Below the pieces are notes generated by a model. It searched no databases, was not told where the DNA came from, and saw nothing but the letters and a program-made list of their open reading frames with translations. Source: Paenibacillus bovis (GTDB lineage Bacteria > Bacillota > Bacilli > Paenibacillales > Paenibacillaceae). From it: a stretch of 64,000 nucleotides of DNA. Below are positions 8,193 through 17,136 of the stretch, piece by piece (position 1 is the stretch's first letter; each line of letters starts with the position of its first letter). The DNA lies in NCBI RefSeq assembly GCF_001421015.2, contig NZ_CP013023.1, positions 1,791,501-1,855,500 on the forward strand, written 5' to 3'. A program made the translations under genes and the position numbers.

Positions 8193-9929
8193 ATGAAACA
8201 ACGCAAGAGCCTGTTGCCCAAACCGTTCCCGGTAACTGTATATATACTGGCTGTCATGGCTATCGTGCTGATCATCGTAAATACAACCTATTACGTATCC
8301 ACACGCCGGGCCCTTATTTCTGTTCAGGAACAGAATATGCGCGTTATTGCAGATCAGGTCCGTTCCTCGATCAAGTTGTCTCAAAGTGGTGAGACTTTTG
8401 TAGAGAATCTGACCGGAGAAAATCTGAGAATGGCTGCACAGGCGGTCAAATCGTCGCTGGGTCCCAACCTTAGCGAGATTACAAATGAACAATTGTCCGA
8501 TATGAAGACGCGCGTAGGCGTGGATCATATCACGTTGATCAAGGCAGACAGGGACAATATCGTACCGGTCAAGTCTTCCGATCCGGCAGAGCTATCCGGC
8601 CACGAAGCATGGCGTCCCGAATGGCTCAAGGCGATTCGGCAGCTGCTGCGCGGACAACGGCCCGATGTAAACGTAGGTCAGGCACTGCCTCATTTCTGGG
8701 GAGCACCGATGATCGGCACGGATGATATCAATACACCTGGCAGTGAGAAGTGGGGATTCTATTATGATGGAACCACCGATTACATTATTGGTGTATATAC
8801 GAACGATGAAGCGGTGCGCGCGTATCGGGAAGATACAGGAGTAGAAGCGGTCATCCGCGAGATCCTGAATGGGGAGACGAATCGCCAGACGCGCGGAATA
8901 TCTATTTTTAATCCACCTATTTTTCTGGATCAGGCCAATCAGTACAATTCACGCGGGGTTATCTGGTACGATGAGAACCAGACACTGAACAATGATTATT
9001 CCTACAAAAGCGATACCGACCGTGATAATATTCGGCAGGCTACCCGAACAGGCCGCATGATCTCGTTGACCGAGGAATACAAGGAAGTACCGGTGCTCAA
9101 AACCTTTATCCCGGTTCAGCTGAACTATCCGGCAGTGATTCTGATTGTATCCGATCTGACGGGTGTCCAGCAGACGCTAAATGATCAGCTGGTTCGTCTG
9201 ACATTGACTATTTTTGCCTGCTCGCTGGTTATTATCGGTCTGGTTCTCGGCATGATTGCTCTGTGGAATCGCCGTACTGAAGCGGTAGCCCAGAGCGTAC
9301 AGAATGTGTATCTGGAAAATATCGATGCCTTGTTCAACTCGATCAAGGAGCAGCGCCATGATTTTAACAATCATGTCAATACGATTCAGCTGCTCGTCAA
9401 AATGAAAAAGTATGATGATCTGTCGGAATATACTGCCGAGCTGGTAGGGGAATCGATTGCGATGAACCAGATTATCAATATTAATCTGCCAGCGATGTCG
9501 GCGCTGATCCAGGCCAAAACAACGCAGGCGTATGACCGCAAAATCAAATTCGAATACGAAATTGCCAATCTCAAATCGGTTCAGTTCGGTACGGTAAAAT
9601 CGACCGAGCTGGTCAAAATTGTTAGTAATCTGATCGATAATGCGTTCGATGCAGTGATGGAGACAGAGAATCCGGAGAAAATTGTCCGGGTGACCGGCCA
9701 GATCCGCGGCGAACAGCTGACGTTTACGGTTGGTAACAATGGCAACCCGATTCCCGAGAAGCTCAAGCAGCAGATTTTCGAAGCCGGATTCAGCACCAAG
9801 CCGCTGAATCGCAAAAATTCGGGACTGGGTCTTGCGATTGTAACGAAGATTCTCAAAAAGCACCGTGGTATTATTCTGGTAGAAAGCGACGAACACTGGA
9901 CCGAATTCTCTGTTCGTTTGCCGCTATAG
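8193..9929 (+). CDS. Sensor histidine kinase with Spo0B-type helical domain, orphan
   Basis: 578 residues. One membrane segment is at about 14-37, an extracellular sensor region of about 280 residues follows, and the second segment is LTIFACSLVIIGLVLGMIALW. The dimerisation helix carries EQRHDFNNHVNTIQLL with the likely phosphoacceptor His at residue 389. This RHDxxNH form is typical of kinases related to Spo0B, CitS and AgrC rather than HisKA proteins. The ATPase domain shows NLIDNAFDAV, GNNGNPIP and NSGLGLAIV. No response regulator lies next to it: genes on both sides are unrelated and a terminator follows. Its signal and partner are unknown. The ATG at 8193 has only a weak GGGGGT in front. 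Confidence 0.85.
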   Translation: MKQRKSLLPKPFPVTVYILAVMAIVLIIVNTTYYVSTRRALISVQEQNMRVIADQVRSSIKLSQSGETFVENLTGENLRMAAQAVKSSLGPNLSEITNEQLSDMKTRVGVDHITLIKADRDNIVPVKSSDPAELSGHEAWRPEWLKAIRQLLRGQRPDVNVGQALPHFWGAPMIGTDDINTPGSEKWGFYYDGTTDYIIGVYTNDEAVRAYREDTGVEAVIREILNGETNRQTRGISIFNPPIFLDQANQYNSRGVIWYDENQTLNNDYSYKSDTDRDNIRQATRTGRMISLTEEYKEVPVLKTFIPVQLNYPAVILIVSDLTGVQQTLNDQLVRLTLTIFACSLVIIGLVLGMIALWNRRTEAVAQSVQNVYLENIDALFNSIKEQRHDFNNHVNTIQLLVKMKKYDDLSEYTAELVGESIAMNQIININLPAMSALIQAKTTQAYDRKIKFEYEIANLKSVQFGTVKSTELVKIVSNLIDNAFDAVMETENPEKIVRVTGQIRGEQLTFTVGNNGNPIPEKLKQQIFEAGFSTKPLNRKNSGLGLAIVTKILKKHRGIILVESDEHWTEFSVRLPL

Positions 9930-10047
9930 AAGCGTTATCGCCCGTACCCGATTGCAAAGCTGGATGGTTGGAATTTCGCAGCAGCCATCTATGTTAGAGT
10001 GACAGACTCTGTTTTATTTCAGAAGCCTGCCAAAAATACAATCAATT

Positions 10048-10090
10048 AAAAACCGCCCGTTCCTGCAGCACAGGAGCGAGCGGTTTTTTT
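10048..10090. terminator. Bidirectional terminator between convergent genes
   Basis: AAAACCGC.CGTTCCTG pairs with CAGGAGCG.GCGGTTTT with T-rich tracts on both sides. It serves the kinase gene and the convergent acyltransferase gene. Confidence 0.8.
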
Positions 10091-10145
10091 GGCATACTAT
10101 AATTAGACAAATCAGATCTTTTTACTTCAGCGGTATAATCGTTCT

Positions 10146-11345
10146 TTAACGAAGAGGTGTATCCTGCAGAACGGTACTTCCCGGCGTTGATTTGCGTTTG
10201 CGGGATTTTTTGCCTGCTGATCCGGTTAGCCAGTGTCCACCTGGCAGACGTGAGATCAGACTGGTTAGCAGGATCGCTGACGGCGCGACAATAGCAAAGC
10301 TTAACAGGGTAAACGGCAGATGCATACCCGTCAGCACCAGCGGCCGCGTAATATAAGCGACTCCTGCCAGAATCAGCGCATGCGAGAGATACCCGCCAAA
10401 GGAGTAACGTCCGCACCATTTCAGAAAACGCACAAGCACATGATTTTGCCGCGAGAGCAGCAGCGCCAGACCATAAATCAGCAGCATATGCGAGATCACG
10501 ATTACAAAGGTAGTCGGCTTCAGATACGTCGATACATTAAGATTTACTGCTTCGGTCGAATGTCGCAGCAGATCGTAGCCCAACCAGATATACATAATCA
10601 GAAATACGAGCGTGCTCCACGGCAGCAGCCGGATGACCATGTCGCGCCAGCGCTGAATCGCCGAACCGCATACACCACCCAGGATAAAATAAAAGAAATA
10701 AAAAGGGAATTCGCTGGTTCGATGCTCCAGCAAAACCTGCCAGATTCCCTGCAGGCTCCAGCCGGGCAGTACATAATAACACAGCCACATCAGCCAGCCA
10801 TAGAGGATAGCGAGCACGATTAGCGTGCCGATTACAATCTGCTGCTGCCGGCTCTCTGTCCGCCCTTCCAGACAACGACTGCTGAATTGTCGGAACAACC
10901 AACGGAAAAGCGGGAATAGCAGATAGAACTGGAAGATCATAATTACAAACCACAGATGATAACCATTGGTTGGCGCAAATAACTGGGTCAGTATACTTTG
11001 CCAGGTACCCGGCCCGAGAAGCGAATGGTGATCCGCCAGTTGGACAACGATCCAGTAAATAAGTGTCCATAATACAAATGGAACATAAATATCACCAATA
11101 CGACGTACTAATGCCGAGCGATATGAGCGTCCATCGCCATACTGGTAAAACAAAATCGCTCCAGCCAGAAAAACAAAGGTTAGCGTACCGAACCGGGTAA
11201 AATGATAGACCATTCCCAGCATAATCGAATCCGCCGGAACAATATCACTCCGATAAATATATTCTCCAATGCAGTGCTGCATAACTACCGCAAGAAAGCA
11301 TAATCCCCGCAGTAGTGCCCACTCATCGATCCGTTCTCTTGTCAT
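10146..11345 (-). CDS. Acyltransferase 3 family membrane protein (OafA/YrhL-like)
   Basis: 399 residues with about ten hydrophobic segments. The opening RIDEWALLRGLCFLAVVMQH matches the first helix of acyltransferase 3 proteins, with the conserved His in the VMQH motif. These integral membrane enzymes transfer acetyl or other acyl groups to extracellular polysaccharide, peptidoglycan or lipid. The short C-terminal tail is basic (SAGKKSRKRKS). ATG 11345 has AGAGGTGA at good spacing; the upstream in-frame ATG at 11393 has none. No SGNH domain is attached, so the protein may act alone or with a partner elsewhere. The acceptor cannot be told from the sequence. Confidence 0.85.
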   Translation of the reverse strand: MTRERIDEWALLRGLCFLAVVMQHCIGEYIYRSDIVPADSIMLGMVYHFTRFGTLTFVFLAGAILFYQYGDGRSYRSALVRRIGDIYVPFVLWTLIYWIVVQLADHHSLLGPGTWQSILTQLFAPTNGYHLWFVIMIFQFYLLFPLFRWLFRQFSSRCLEGRTESRQQQIVIGTLIVLAILYGWLMWLCYYVLPGWSLQGIWQVLLEHRTSEFPFYFFYFILGGVCGSAIQRWRDMVIRLLPWSTLVFLIMYIWLGYDLLRHSTEAVNLNVSTYLKPTTFVIVISHMLLIYGLALLLSRQNHVLVRFLKWCGRYSFGGYLSHALILAGVAYITRPLVLTGMHLPFTLLSFAIVAPSAILLTSLISRLPGGHWLTGSAGKKSRKRKSTPGSTVLQDTPLR

Positions 11346-11480
11346 GTATTCACCTCTGCCTTCAATAACGAAAAATATCAGCCAGTGAAACATTATATCA
11401 GAGTAATGTGAAGAGAATATGAAACCGTTTCAGATAGTTTGATGAAAACAAGACTAAATACCCATTTTTCTCAAACTTAT

Positions 11481-11510
11481 TTGACAATTGGAAATTCATG
11501 TAGTTATGAT
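11481..11510 (+). promoter_or_regulatory. Sigma-A type promoter of a tiny ORF
   Basis: TTGACA at 11481-11486 and TATGAT at 11505-11510 with an 18-bp spacer, about 35 bp before the ATG of the 44-codon ORF. Confidence 0.65.
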
Positions 11511-11545
11511 TAACACATATTAATCGAGAAGGGAGGTTGGAAATT

Positions 11546-11680
11546 ATGACCCTGGGCAAGAATAGAATGACCAATCAGCAGACAACATATCCGATTACCC
11601 ATACGATCGACCAGCAGCACCGCTTTTTGATAATTCCATATGCTTGCTCCATATTTTCCAACCTCTTACGGACGACATAA
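11546..11680 (+). CDS. Tiny ORF of 44 residues with its own promoter
   Basis: The ATG at 11546 follows GGGAGG (11531-11536) at a spacing of 9 nt, and a good promoter lies just upstream. The 44-residue product begins MTLGKNRMTNQQT, has a short hydrophobic patch (FLIIPYACSIF) and ends SNLLRTT. I recognise no family. It is followed 62 nt later by a strong hairpin with a T-run at 11742-11776, so a short transcript would carry only this ORF. It may be a real small protein, or a leader for the structured region downstream. Length alone gives weak evidence for coding; the promoter, binding site and terminator together are what support it. Confidence 0.45.
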   Translation: MTLGKNRMTNQQTTYPITHTIDQQHRFLIIPYACSIFSNLLRTT

Positions 11681-11741
11681 TCCTTAGTCAAAAGAATCGT
11701 ACAGCAATCACAGGTAGTCTATGCCTGCGCTGCTGACAGGG

Positions 11742-11776
11742 AAAGGGATCGGGTACTCAGGTACCTGGTCCCTTTT
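11742..11776 (+). terminator. Rho-independent terminator after the tiny ORF
   Basis: AAAGGGATCGGGTAC pairs with GTACCTGGTCCCTTT (two G-T pairs and one mismatch) around a 4-nt loop and ends in TTTT. Confidence 0.7.
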
Positions 11777-11844
11777 GTGGATCGTATAACCCGCTACTGC
11801 CATATTCGCTTATCTGCACAATCGTTACAGACCAAGCGAACTTG

Positions 11845-12066
11845 AAATATGAACAATTTCATATTTAGCCGGTATACGGTTTGCGATTCTTTTTACCAGG
11901 ATCATTGCCATATACCGCAGCTGCAGGAATAGCCCTCAACTAAATCATTTGAGGACGATCCCAATTAAACCAATTGGGGATAGGTGTACCACAGACTCAG
12001 CTGGTGCACCATTTCCGATAGATCAATCAACCAGCCGCAGACCGTAATACAAGGTCTGTGGCTTTT
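11845..12066 (+). ncRNA. Candidate structured non-coding RNA, six consecutive hairpins
   Basis: Reading along the plus strand gives six stem-loops with little sequence between them. The stems are 11845-11853 with 11858-11866 (9 bp, perfect); 11870-11879 with 11908-11917 (10 positions, one mismatch); 11934-11939 with 11949-11954; 11958-11966 with 11972-11981 (one bulge); 11983-11991 with 12002-12010 (9 bp with one G-T); and 12034-12043 with 12053-12062 (9 pairs and one G-T). The last is followed by TTTTCTGTATTTT and behaves as a terminator. There is no ORF here. The region ends about 130 bp before the nucleotidyltransferase/RtcB genes, so it could be a free RNA or a leader with an attenuator. 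It matches no riboswitch, tmRNA, SRP or 6S pattern that I can recall. Confidence 0.5.
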
Positions 12067-12199
12067 CTGTATTTTCATTTGCGATTCCGCTGAATAAACG
12101 GGATAAATATATGCCGGATGTATAACATCCATATGGGATCAGACAGCAACACAGGCAAAATTTCAGGCCAAAAAATACTACTACAAAGGAGTGATACCC

Positions 12200-12988
12200 A
12201 TGCAAGTCAGCCAGGAGATCACGCAAACTATTCAACAGCAAATAAAACGAATCGAAGAAGAGCAGCAGGTAAAAATACTGTATGCCTGTGAATCGGGCAG
12301 TCGGGCATGGGGATTCCCTTCCCCGGATAGCGACTATGATGTGCGATTTATCTATGTGCATCCACCGGAGTGGTACCTGTCTATTTTCGAACGAAGAGAC
12401 GTTATCGAATACCCGATCAGTGACGAGCTGGATATCAACGGCTGGGATTTGGTCAAAGCACTTAATTTATTTCGCAAATCCAATCCGCCACTGCTGGAAT
12501 GGCTGCATTCGCCAATAGTGTATAGCGAATACTCTCCGCTGGCCGAACAGATTCGTAACATGTCACCGCTGGGCTTTTCGCCACGAGCCTGTATGTATCA
12601 CTACCTGCACATGGCCAAAGGCAATTTCCGTGGATATTTGCAAGGCGAGAATATCCGGATCAAAAAGTATTTTTATGTGCTGCGGCCGATTCTCTCCTGC
12701 TACTGGATCGAGCAAAAAGGCAGCATGCCGCCTGCGGAATTGCAACAGCTGGTAGCCGAATTGCTGCCAAAAGGACAGCTGCGCCAGGATATTGAGGTTC
12801 TGCTGGAGCGCAAAATGGCAGGCGAACAATTGAATATGGAATCGCCGATTCTTTCTATTCATCAGTATCTGGAGACGTCGATTGCCGATCTGGAAGTCAA
12901 AGCGGCGTTACAGCCGGTTTCGCAGCAGAAAATGGATCATACACTTGACCAGCTGTTCCGTGATATTTTGCGGCAGGTATGGTCATAA
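12200..12988 (+). CDS. Nucleotidyltransferase domain protein (COG3541 type)
   Basis: 262 residues. The catalytic fingerprint of the polymerase-beta-like nucleotidyltransferase fold is clear: ACESGSRAWGF (G33, S34) and then SPDSDYDVRF with D45 and D47 as metal ligands. The rest resembles the COG3541 (YcgL-like) predicted nucleotidyltransferases. These often sit beside RtcB genes in bacteria, and an RNA-end or tRNA repair role has been inferred for them. ATG 12200 lies 8 nt after AAAGGAG; an in-frame GTG at 12191 overlaps that site and is less likely. It is followed 52 bp later by the RtcB-type gene on the same strand, suggesting joint function. The nucleotide and RNA substrate are not known from the sequence. 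Confidence 0.85.
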   Translation: MQVSQEITQTIQQQIKRIEEEQQVKILYACESGSRAWGFPSPDSDYDVRFIYVHPPEWYLSIFERRDVIEYPISDELDINGWDLVKALNLFRKSNPPLLEWLHSPIVYSEYSPLAEQIRNMSPLGFSPRACMYHYLHMAKGNFRGYLQGENIRIKKYFYVLRPILSCYWIEQKGSMPPAELQQLVAELLPKGQLRQDIEVLLERKMAGEQLNMESPILSIHQYLETSIADLEVKAALQPVSQQKMDHTLDQLFRDILRQVWS

Positions 12989-13040
12989 AAGTCATTACTT
13001 TTAGATAAATTAATTTATACGAAAGAGGTTTAAAACCTTT

Positions 13041-14471
13041 ATGATACCGAACAACAATCCTTATATTCATCAGGTCAAACTTCCGGCGGGCGATGTAAAT
13101 GTCTATGCCAATCCGGAGCTGTTTGCCGGCCTGGACTACAAAGTATTCGCCATGGCCAATAATAATCTGCAGATTCCCGGCATCCGCTACATGGGATACA
13201 CTCCCGATGTGCATGTTGGTGTAGGCACCTGTATCGGAACGACTGCCGTATGGGATGGAGAAGAAGGCTATGTGTCGCCTTCGATCGTCGGCAGTGATAT
13301 CGGCTGCGGGATGCGTGTGCATCTGACCAATCTGCACCGCGATGATCTCAAAGAGGTCAAACTGCGCCGCAAGCTGGTCAAAACAATAGAGAAATACCTG
13401 CCGATGGAATCCCAGCAACGAGGTCATTTCTCCGATCTGCGTCTTGAGAATGTAGTTAGCAAAGGGCTGCACGGTCTGCAAGGCAAATACGTCCCGGACA
13501 GCTATACTCCCAAAAAGTCCACTTCCCTGACCCATGTAGAAGAAAGCCGCTTCAAATTTGACGAAAATGTATTGAATAATGTGAGCGACCGGGCATGGCA
13601 CCGTGGTCATCGCCAGCTGGGCACATTGGGCGGAGGCAATCATTTTGCGGAAATTCAGGCACTGGAAATTGCCGAGGAGAATCGCGAAATCGCCGAAGCA
13701 TGGGGTATGTACGATGGTCAGATTGTCGTCATGATCCATTCCGGTTCCCGTTCCTGGGGCGGCGGCATCAGCCAGGAGAGCAATCCGGCGATGATCGCAG
13801 CAATGCACCGTCTGGGACTCGGCACTGCTGATCCCAAGCTGGCATTCCTGCCGCTTTCCCATCCGGAAGCACGTCATTATGTGAATCTGATGTATTCGGC
13901 ACTTAACTATGCAACGGTAAACCGGCATCTGATCGCCTACGCGGTTCGGGAGGCATTCCGTGATGTGTTCGGCAGTCAGTGCGAACTGCGTACGCTGTAC
14001 GATCTGATGCATAATTATGCCTGGTCGGAATATCGCGGAGAAGATACCGTGTTTGTCCATCGCAAAGGAGCGACCCGTGCGCTGCCAGCCGGACATCCCG
14101 GCAATCCCAAGCCGTATATGGAGACCGGACATCCGGCACTGATTCCCGGCTCAATGGGGACTTCCTCTTACATCATGGTCGGTCTGCCGGGCGGAGAAGA
14201 CAACTACTACTCTATCTGCCATGGCGCGGGGCGAGCACGTTCCCGCTCTGCGACCAAGCGTCTGGTCAAAGTCGATGAGTTCGCCAGCTCGATGAAAGTA
14301 GGTACCGATGACGAGATCGTAGTCAATCAGCGCTCGCTGGAAAGTATTCTGGATGAATCGCCGCAAGCCTATAAAGACGTGGATCAGATCATCGAGAGTG
14401 TCACCGGAGCAGGTCTGGCTGCTGTAGTCGCCAAATGTCAGCCGCTCGCAGCCATCAAAGGCACTAATTAA
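13041..14471 (+). CDS. RtcB-family RNA ligase
   Basis: 476 residues of the RtcB family, which joins RNA 2',3'-cyclic phosphate or 3'-phosphate ends to 5'-OH ends using GTP and Mn2+. The metal and guanylate residues are in place: D86 and C89 in GSDIGCGM, N200 and H201 in GGGNHF, H233 in MIHSGSRSWGGG, H340 in VHRKGATRALPAG, and H394 in ICHGAGRARS, which should carry GMP. The PGSMGTSSYI loop is also present. GAAAGAGG precedes the ATG. It follows the COG3541-type gene by 52 bp. The archease protein that assists some RtcB enzymes is not encoded here. The role is most likely RNA repair after ribonuclease damage, which is an inference from the family. Confidence 0.9.
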   Translation: MIPNNNPYIHQVKLPAGDVNVYANPELFAGLDYKVFAMANNNLQIPGIRYMGYTPDVHVGVGTCIGTTAVWDGEEGYVSPSIVGSDIGCGMRVHLTNLHRDDLKEVKLRRKLVKTIEKYLPMESQQRGHFSDLRLENVVSKGLHGLQGKYVPDSYTPKKSTSLTHVEESRFKFDENVLNNVSDRAWHRGHRQLGTLGGGNHFAEIQALEIAEENREIAEAWGMYDGQIVVMIHSGSRSWGGGISQESNPAMIAAMHRLGLGTADPKLAFLPLSHPEARHYVNLMYSALNYATVNRHLIAYAVREAFRDVFGSQCELRTLYDLMHNYAWSEYRGEDTVFVHRKGATRALPAGHPGNPKPYMETGHPALIPGSMGTSSYIMVGLPGGEDNYYSICHGAGRARSRSATKRLVKVDEFASSMKVGTDDEIVVNQRSLESILDESPQAYKDVDQIIESVTGAGLAAVVAKCQPLAAIKGTN

Positions 14472-14501
14472 ATCTATCCTGACTGCCATTACCTGTTTGG
14501 T

Positions 14502-14543
14502 GGATAAAGGCGTATAATTGAAATAGAATAGGCGCCTTTATCC
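14502..14543 (+). other. Stem-loop in the RtcB-AAA ATPase gap
   Basis: GGATAAAGGCG and CGCCTTTATCC form a perfect 11-bp stem with a 20-nt loop 31 bp after the RtcB stop. No U-tract follows, so it may be an RNA processing or stability element rather than a terminator. The remaining gap to 14784 shows nothing else. Confidence 0.5.
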
Positions 14544-14784
14544 ATTGCCAGGTCAGCCGACAGTAATAGACTGAGCTGCATCTGTATTTCCGGATGCACC
14601 TACTCATTCAGAAAAATAAATGTATAAATAGGGACATATAGACAGATATGACATATGGATGCACAGTATTCAGATCAATTCATTAGAGTATGCTCACATG
14701 TGACATAGCCAATACAAATTATCGATCGTAATAAATACAGAAATTACAACCACTTATATAGGATATCCAAAGGAGGATAATAGA

Positions 14785-16110
14785 TTGGATTCTATCTACC
14801 GTACTACAGAAGAGTCGCTGCAGGCAGCTGCATCTAATCAGGAGTCTGCAGTCATTGTATACAACAAAGAAGAAAAGGGGATGCCCTATCAATACGCCGA
14901 TTATGCGCGCGTAATTCAGGGAATAGCCAACAAATTGCAGGAGCGTTATGGCGTAGAGTATCGTCTGTATTCCAGTGACGATCCGAATATTGAATACTGG
15001 GATCTGCTGGAGGATGATCTGCGCTCTGGTAAAGCAGGCGTAGAGCATGTGATTCGTATTTATGACCGTCTGGAAGAATGGACTTTTGTCTATGATGGAG
15101 ACAAGCCAGAGCCGGATTATGGAGTACATCGTTCTATGAAAAATAATGTATTCGCCTATCCGGAAGCAGGCGTAGCAATGGCGCGAATGCCGGTTTTCCG
15201 TGATCATGGGATCAGTAATGATGATCTGGTATTCGCTGTTAGCGATGAAGCGCTGCTCGCTTTCCTCGGTGAAGTACGTATTCGCCAGCGGGAGCAGAGC
15301 CTGCGCCGGGTAACCGTATTTACCGACGGAAGACATGGAATCAACCGTCAGCTGGAGCCGGTCAGTCGTGCGGTCTCCCGGGATGATGTCATTATGCCGT
15401 CCGAGATCAAGCAGGATATTTACCGCTCTCTGGATCGTTTCTTTGCCGAAGATCGCAGCTTTTATAAAAAGTACGATGTGCCATACAAACGGGGGATCCT
15501 GCTCTATGGTCACCCCGGCAACGGCAAAACGACGCTCGTCAAATCGATTGCAGGCAGTGTACCCGGACCGGTCGCCTACTGGCAGATTACCGAGTATACG
15601 AACAGTGAATCGATCGAAGAAGTATTCGAAGCGGCCGGACGCATGGCGCCGATGGTGCTCGTTATCGAGGATATCGACTCCATGCCTGCCGAGTCCCGCT
15701 CCTTTTTCCTGAATACGCTGGATGGTGCGACATCCAAGGAAGGGATTTTCCTGATCGGAACGACCAACTATCCAGAGAAAATTGATCCGGGTCTGATGAA
15801 CCGTGCCGGACGATTCGACCGTGCCTACGAGATTAATCTGCCGAATGAAGAACTGCGCCTGGAATATTTCCGCCGCAAGCGTCTGCACGAATTTGCCGGT
15901 GACGAAGTAGTCGTCGAAGCTTCCCGATTGACTGAAGGATTTACTTTTGCCCAGCTGGGTGAGCTGTATGTGTCGGCGGCACTGCGCTGGCATGAAGAAG
16001 GCCGCCTGGATATGCGTGAAGTCATTCAGGGACTGCGTGGCGAGCTGGACAAGAGCCGCAAAGGGGTCTGGCTGCACAATAGCGATGGACGCGTCGGCTT
16101 TCATTTCTGA
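14785..16110 (+). CDS. AAA-family ATPase (FtsH/BCS1-like core)
   Basis: 441 residues from a TTG start that lies 8 nt after AAAGGAGG. Residues 1-200 form an acidic N-terminal region that I do not recognise. The AAA core follows: Walker A in [19 protein letters not shown], Walker B in [11 protein letters not shown], sensor 1 in [15 protein letters not shown] and the arginine finger in [14 protein letters not shown]-terminal helical lid ends in GRVGFHF. The core is closest to AAA proteins of the BCS1/FtsH/Cdc48 kind. There is no zinc protease motif and no membrane segment, so it is probably a cytoplasmic remodelling ATPase. It lies downstream of the RtcB gene on the same strand after a 313-bp gap, so cotranscription is uncertain. 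Confidence 0.8.
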   Translation: MDSIYRTTEESLQAAASNQESAVIVYNKEEKGMPYQYADYARVIQGIANKLQERYGVEYRLYSSDDPNIEYWDLLEDDLRSGKAGVEHVIRIYDRLEEWTFVYDGDKPEPDYGVHRSMKNNVFAYPEAGVAMARMPVFRDHGISNDDLVFAVSDEALLAFLGEVRIRQREQSLRRVTVFTDGRHGINRQLEPVSRAVSRDDVIMPSEIKQDIYRSLDRFFAEDRSFYKKYDVPYKRGILLYGHPGNGKTTLVKSIAGSVPGPVAYWQITEYTNSESIEEVFEAAGRMAPMVLVIEDIDSMPAESRSFFLNTLDGATSKEGIFLIGTTNYPEKIDPGLMNRAGRFDRAYEINLPNEELRLEYFRRKRLHEFAGDEVVVEASRLTEGFTFAQLGELYVSAALRWHEEGRLDMREVIQGLRGELDKSRKGVWLHNSDGRVGFHF

Positions 16111-16205
16111 TCGGATAAGATTGCGGGTTTAGACAGGACTGGGAGAAATCAGCTGTCGCTGGTATAATAAACGGAAATGGATAAAAAAGGAGTTCGATCA
16201 AGCCC

Positions 16206-16937
16206 ATGTTGATGCCTATTTTGCAAGTGAACAGTGAAGATATTCCGGAATACGCCATTGTCTGCGGCGATCCGAAACGGGCAGCAGGAATCGCTGCCCA
16301 GCTGGATAATCCGCGGGAACTGGCATTCAGCCGGGAATACCGCAGCTTCGTCGGTACCAGAGATGGTGTGGAAATCGCTGTCGTTAGTCATGGCGTTGGT
16401 TCGCCGGGAGCGGCTGTATGCTTTGAGGAACTGATTCGGGCAGGAGTGAAGACGCTGATTCGCGTAGGTACTGCCGGTTCGTATTCGGCAGATCATCCGG
16501 CAGGCAGCCTGATCGTCAGTACCGCGGCTGTGCGTACAGACGGACTGACACGTCAGCTCGTACCGGAAGGGTTCCCTGCTGTAGCGGATAGCGAGATTGT
16601 CGAAGCGCTGTATCAGGCAGCTCGTCAGAGCGAAGGCATTGTGCAAAAAGGCATCACGGTGACGCTGGATGTGTTCTTTAATGGCGTCGAAGAATTCCCG
16701 CATAAAAAGTTCAAACAGGCAGGTGCGCTTGCAGTAGAGATGGAAATCTCCGCACTGTATATTATCGCTTCCCTGCGCGGCGTACGTGCTGGCGCGATTG
16801 TGGCATTGGATGGCTATGCAGACGCTGATCTGGCTGCCGAATATGATCCAAATACCAACGTGGTAGCCGATGCGGTACAGCGCGAGATCCAGGCGGCAAT
16901 CACGGCTGTAGTAACGCTGGCCAAACGTCAAGCCTAG
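16206..16937 (+). CDS. Nucleoside phosphorylase (uridine/purine phosphorylase family)
   Basis: 243 residues of the PNP/UDP phosphorylase family, which splits nucleosides with phosphate into base and (deoxy)ribose 1-phosphate. Visible motifs are the phosphate loop CGDPKRAAGIA, GVGSPGAAVCFEEL, IRVGTAGSYS and ALAVEMEISALYIIA with the ribose-binding Met and Glu. Lengths of 235-255 residues are usual for the family. The motifs do not decide between uridine and purine substrates. AAAAAAGGAG lies about 14 nt upstream of the ATG. A strong hairpin at 17059 probably ends the transcript. No other nucleoside gene is adjacent. Confidence 0.85.
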   Translation: MLMPILQVNSEDIPEYAIVCGDPKRAAGIAAQLDNPRELAFSREYRSFVGTRDGVEIAVVSHGVGSPGAAVCFEELIRAGVKTLIRVGTAGSYSADHPAGSLIVSTAAVRTDGLTRQLVPEGFPAVADSEIVEALYQAARQSEGIVQKGITVTLDVFFNGVEEFPHKKFKQAGALAVEMEISALYIIASLRGVRAGAIVALDGYADADLAAEYDPNTNVVADAVQREIQAAITAVVTLAKRQA

Positions 16938-17058
16938 ACAGCATCGTAGTCTGTTCTGCCTGTAGGACCGCCGTTTGCAGAGCAATCGGTATCCACTGCC
17001 CACCCCTATACAGAAGTGTTTGGCGGTGTCGGCTATACTATTTAGACCAGATGGATTA

Positions 17059-17095
17059 TAGGAGTCTGTTCCGTGTATCAGGAACAGGCTCCTAT
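17059..17095 (+). terminator. Terminator-like hairpin after the nucleoside phosphorylase
   Basis: TAGGAG.CTGTTCC pairs with GGAACAG.CTCCTA around an 8-nt loop and is followed by TTTATATAA. Confidence 0.75.
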
Positions 17096-17136
17096 TTATA
17101 TAACAGCTGTGCAGCATAAGAAAAAGGAGATGCAAG

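Noticed and set aside
11960..12066. A T-box riboswitch before the nucleotidyltransferase gene
   Set aside because: No AGGGTGGNACCGCG-type antiterminator sequence or specifier stem could be found; only a loose likeness at GGTGTACCA.
12897..14132. A 411-codon minus-strand ORF opposite the RtcB-type gene
   Set aside because: RtcB catalytic motifs are complete on the plus strand; the antisense product has no family features.
14719..16104. A 461-codon minus-strand ORF opposite the AAA ATPase gene
   Set aside because: The plus strand has Walker A, Walker B and sensor motifs and a well-placed AAAGGAGG; the antisense frame has none.
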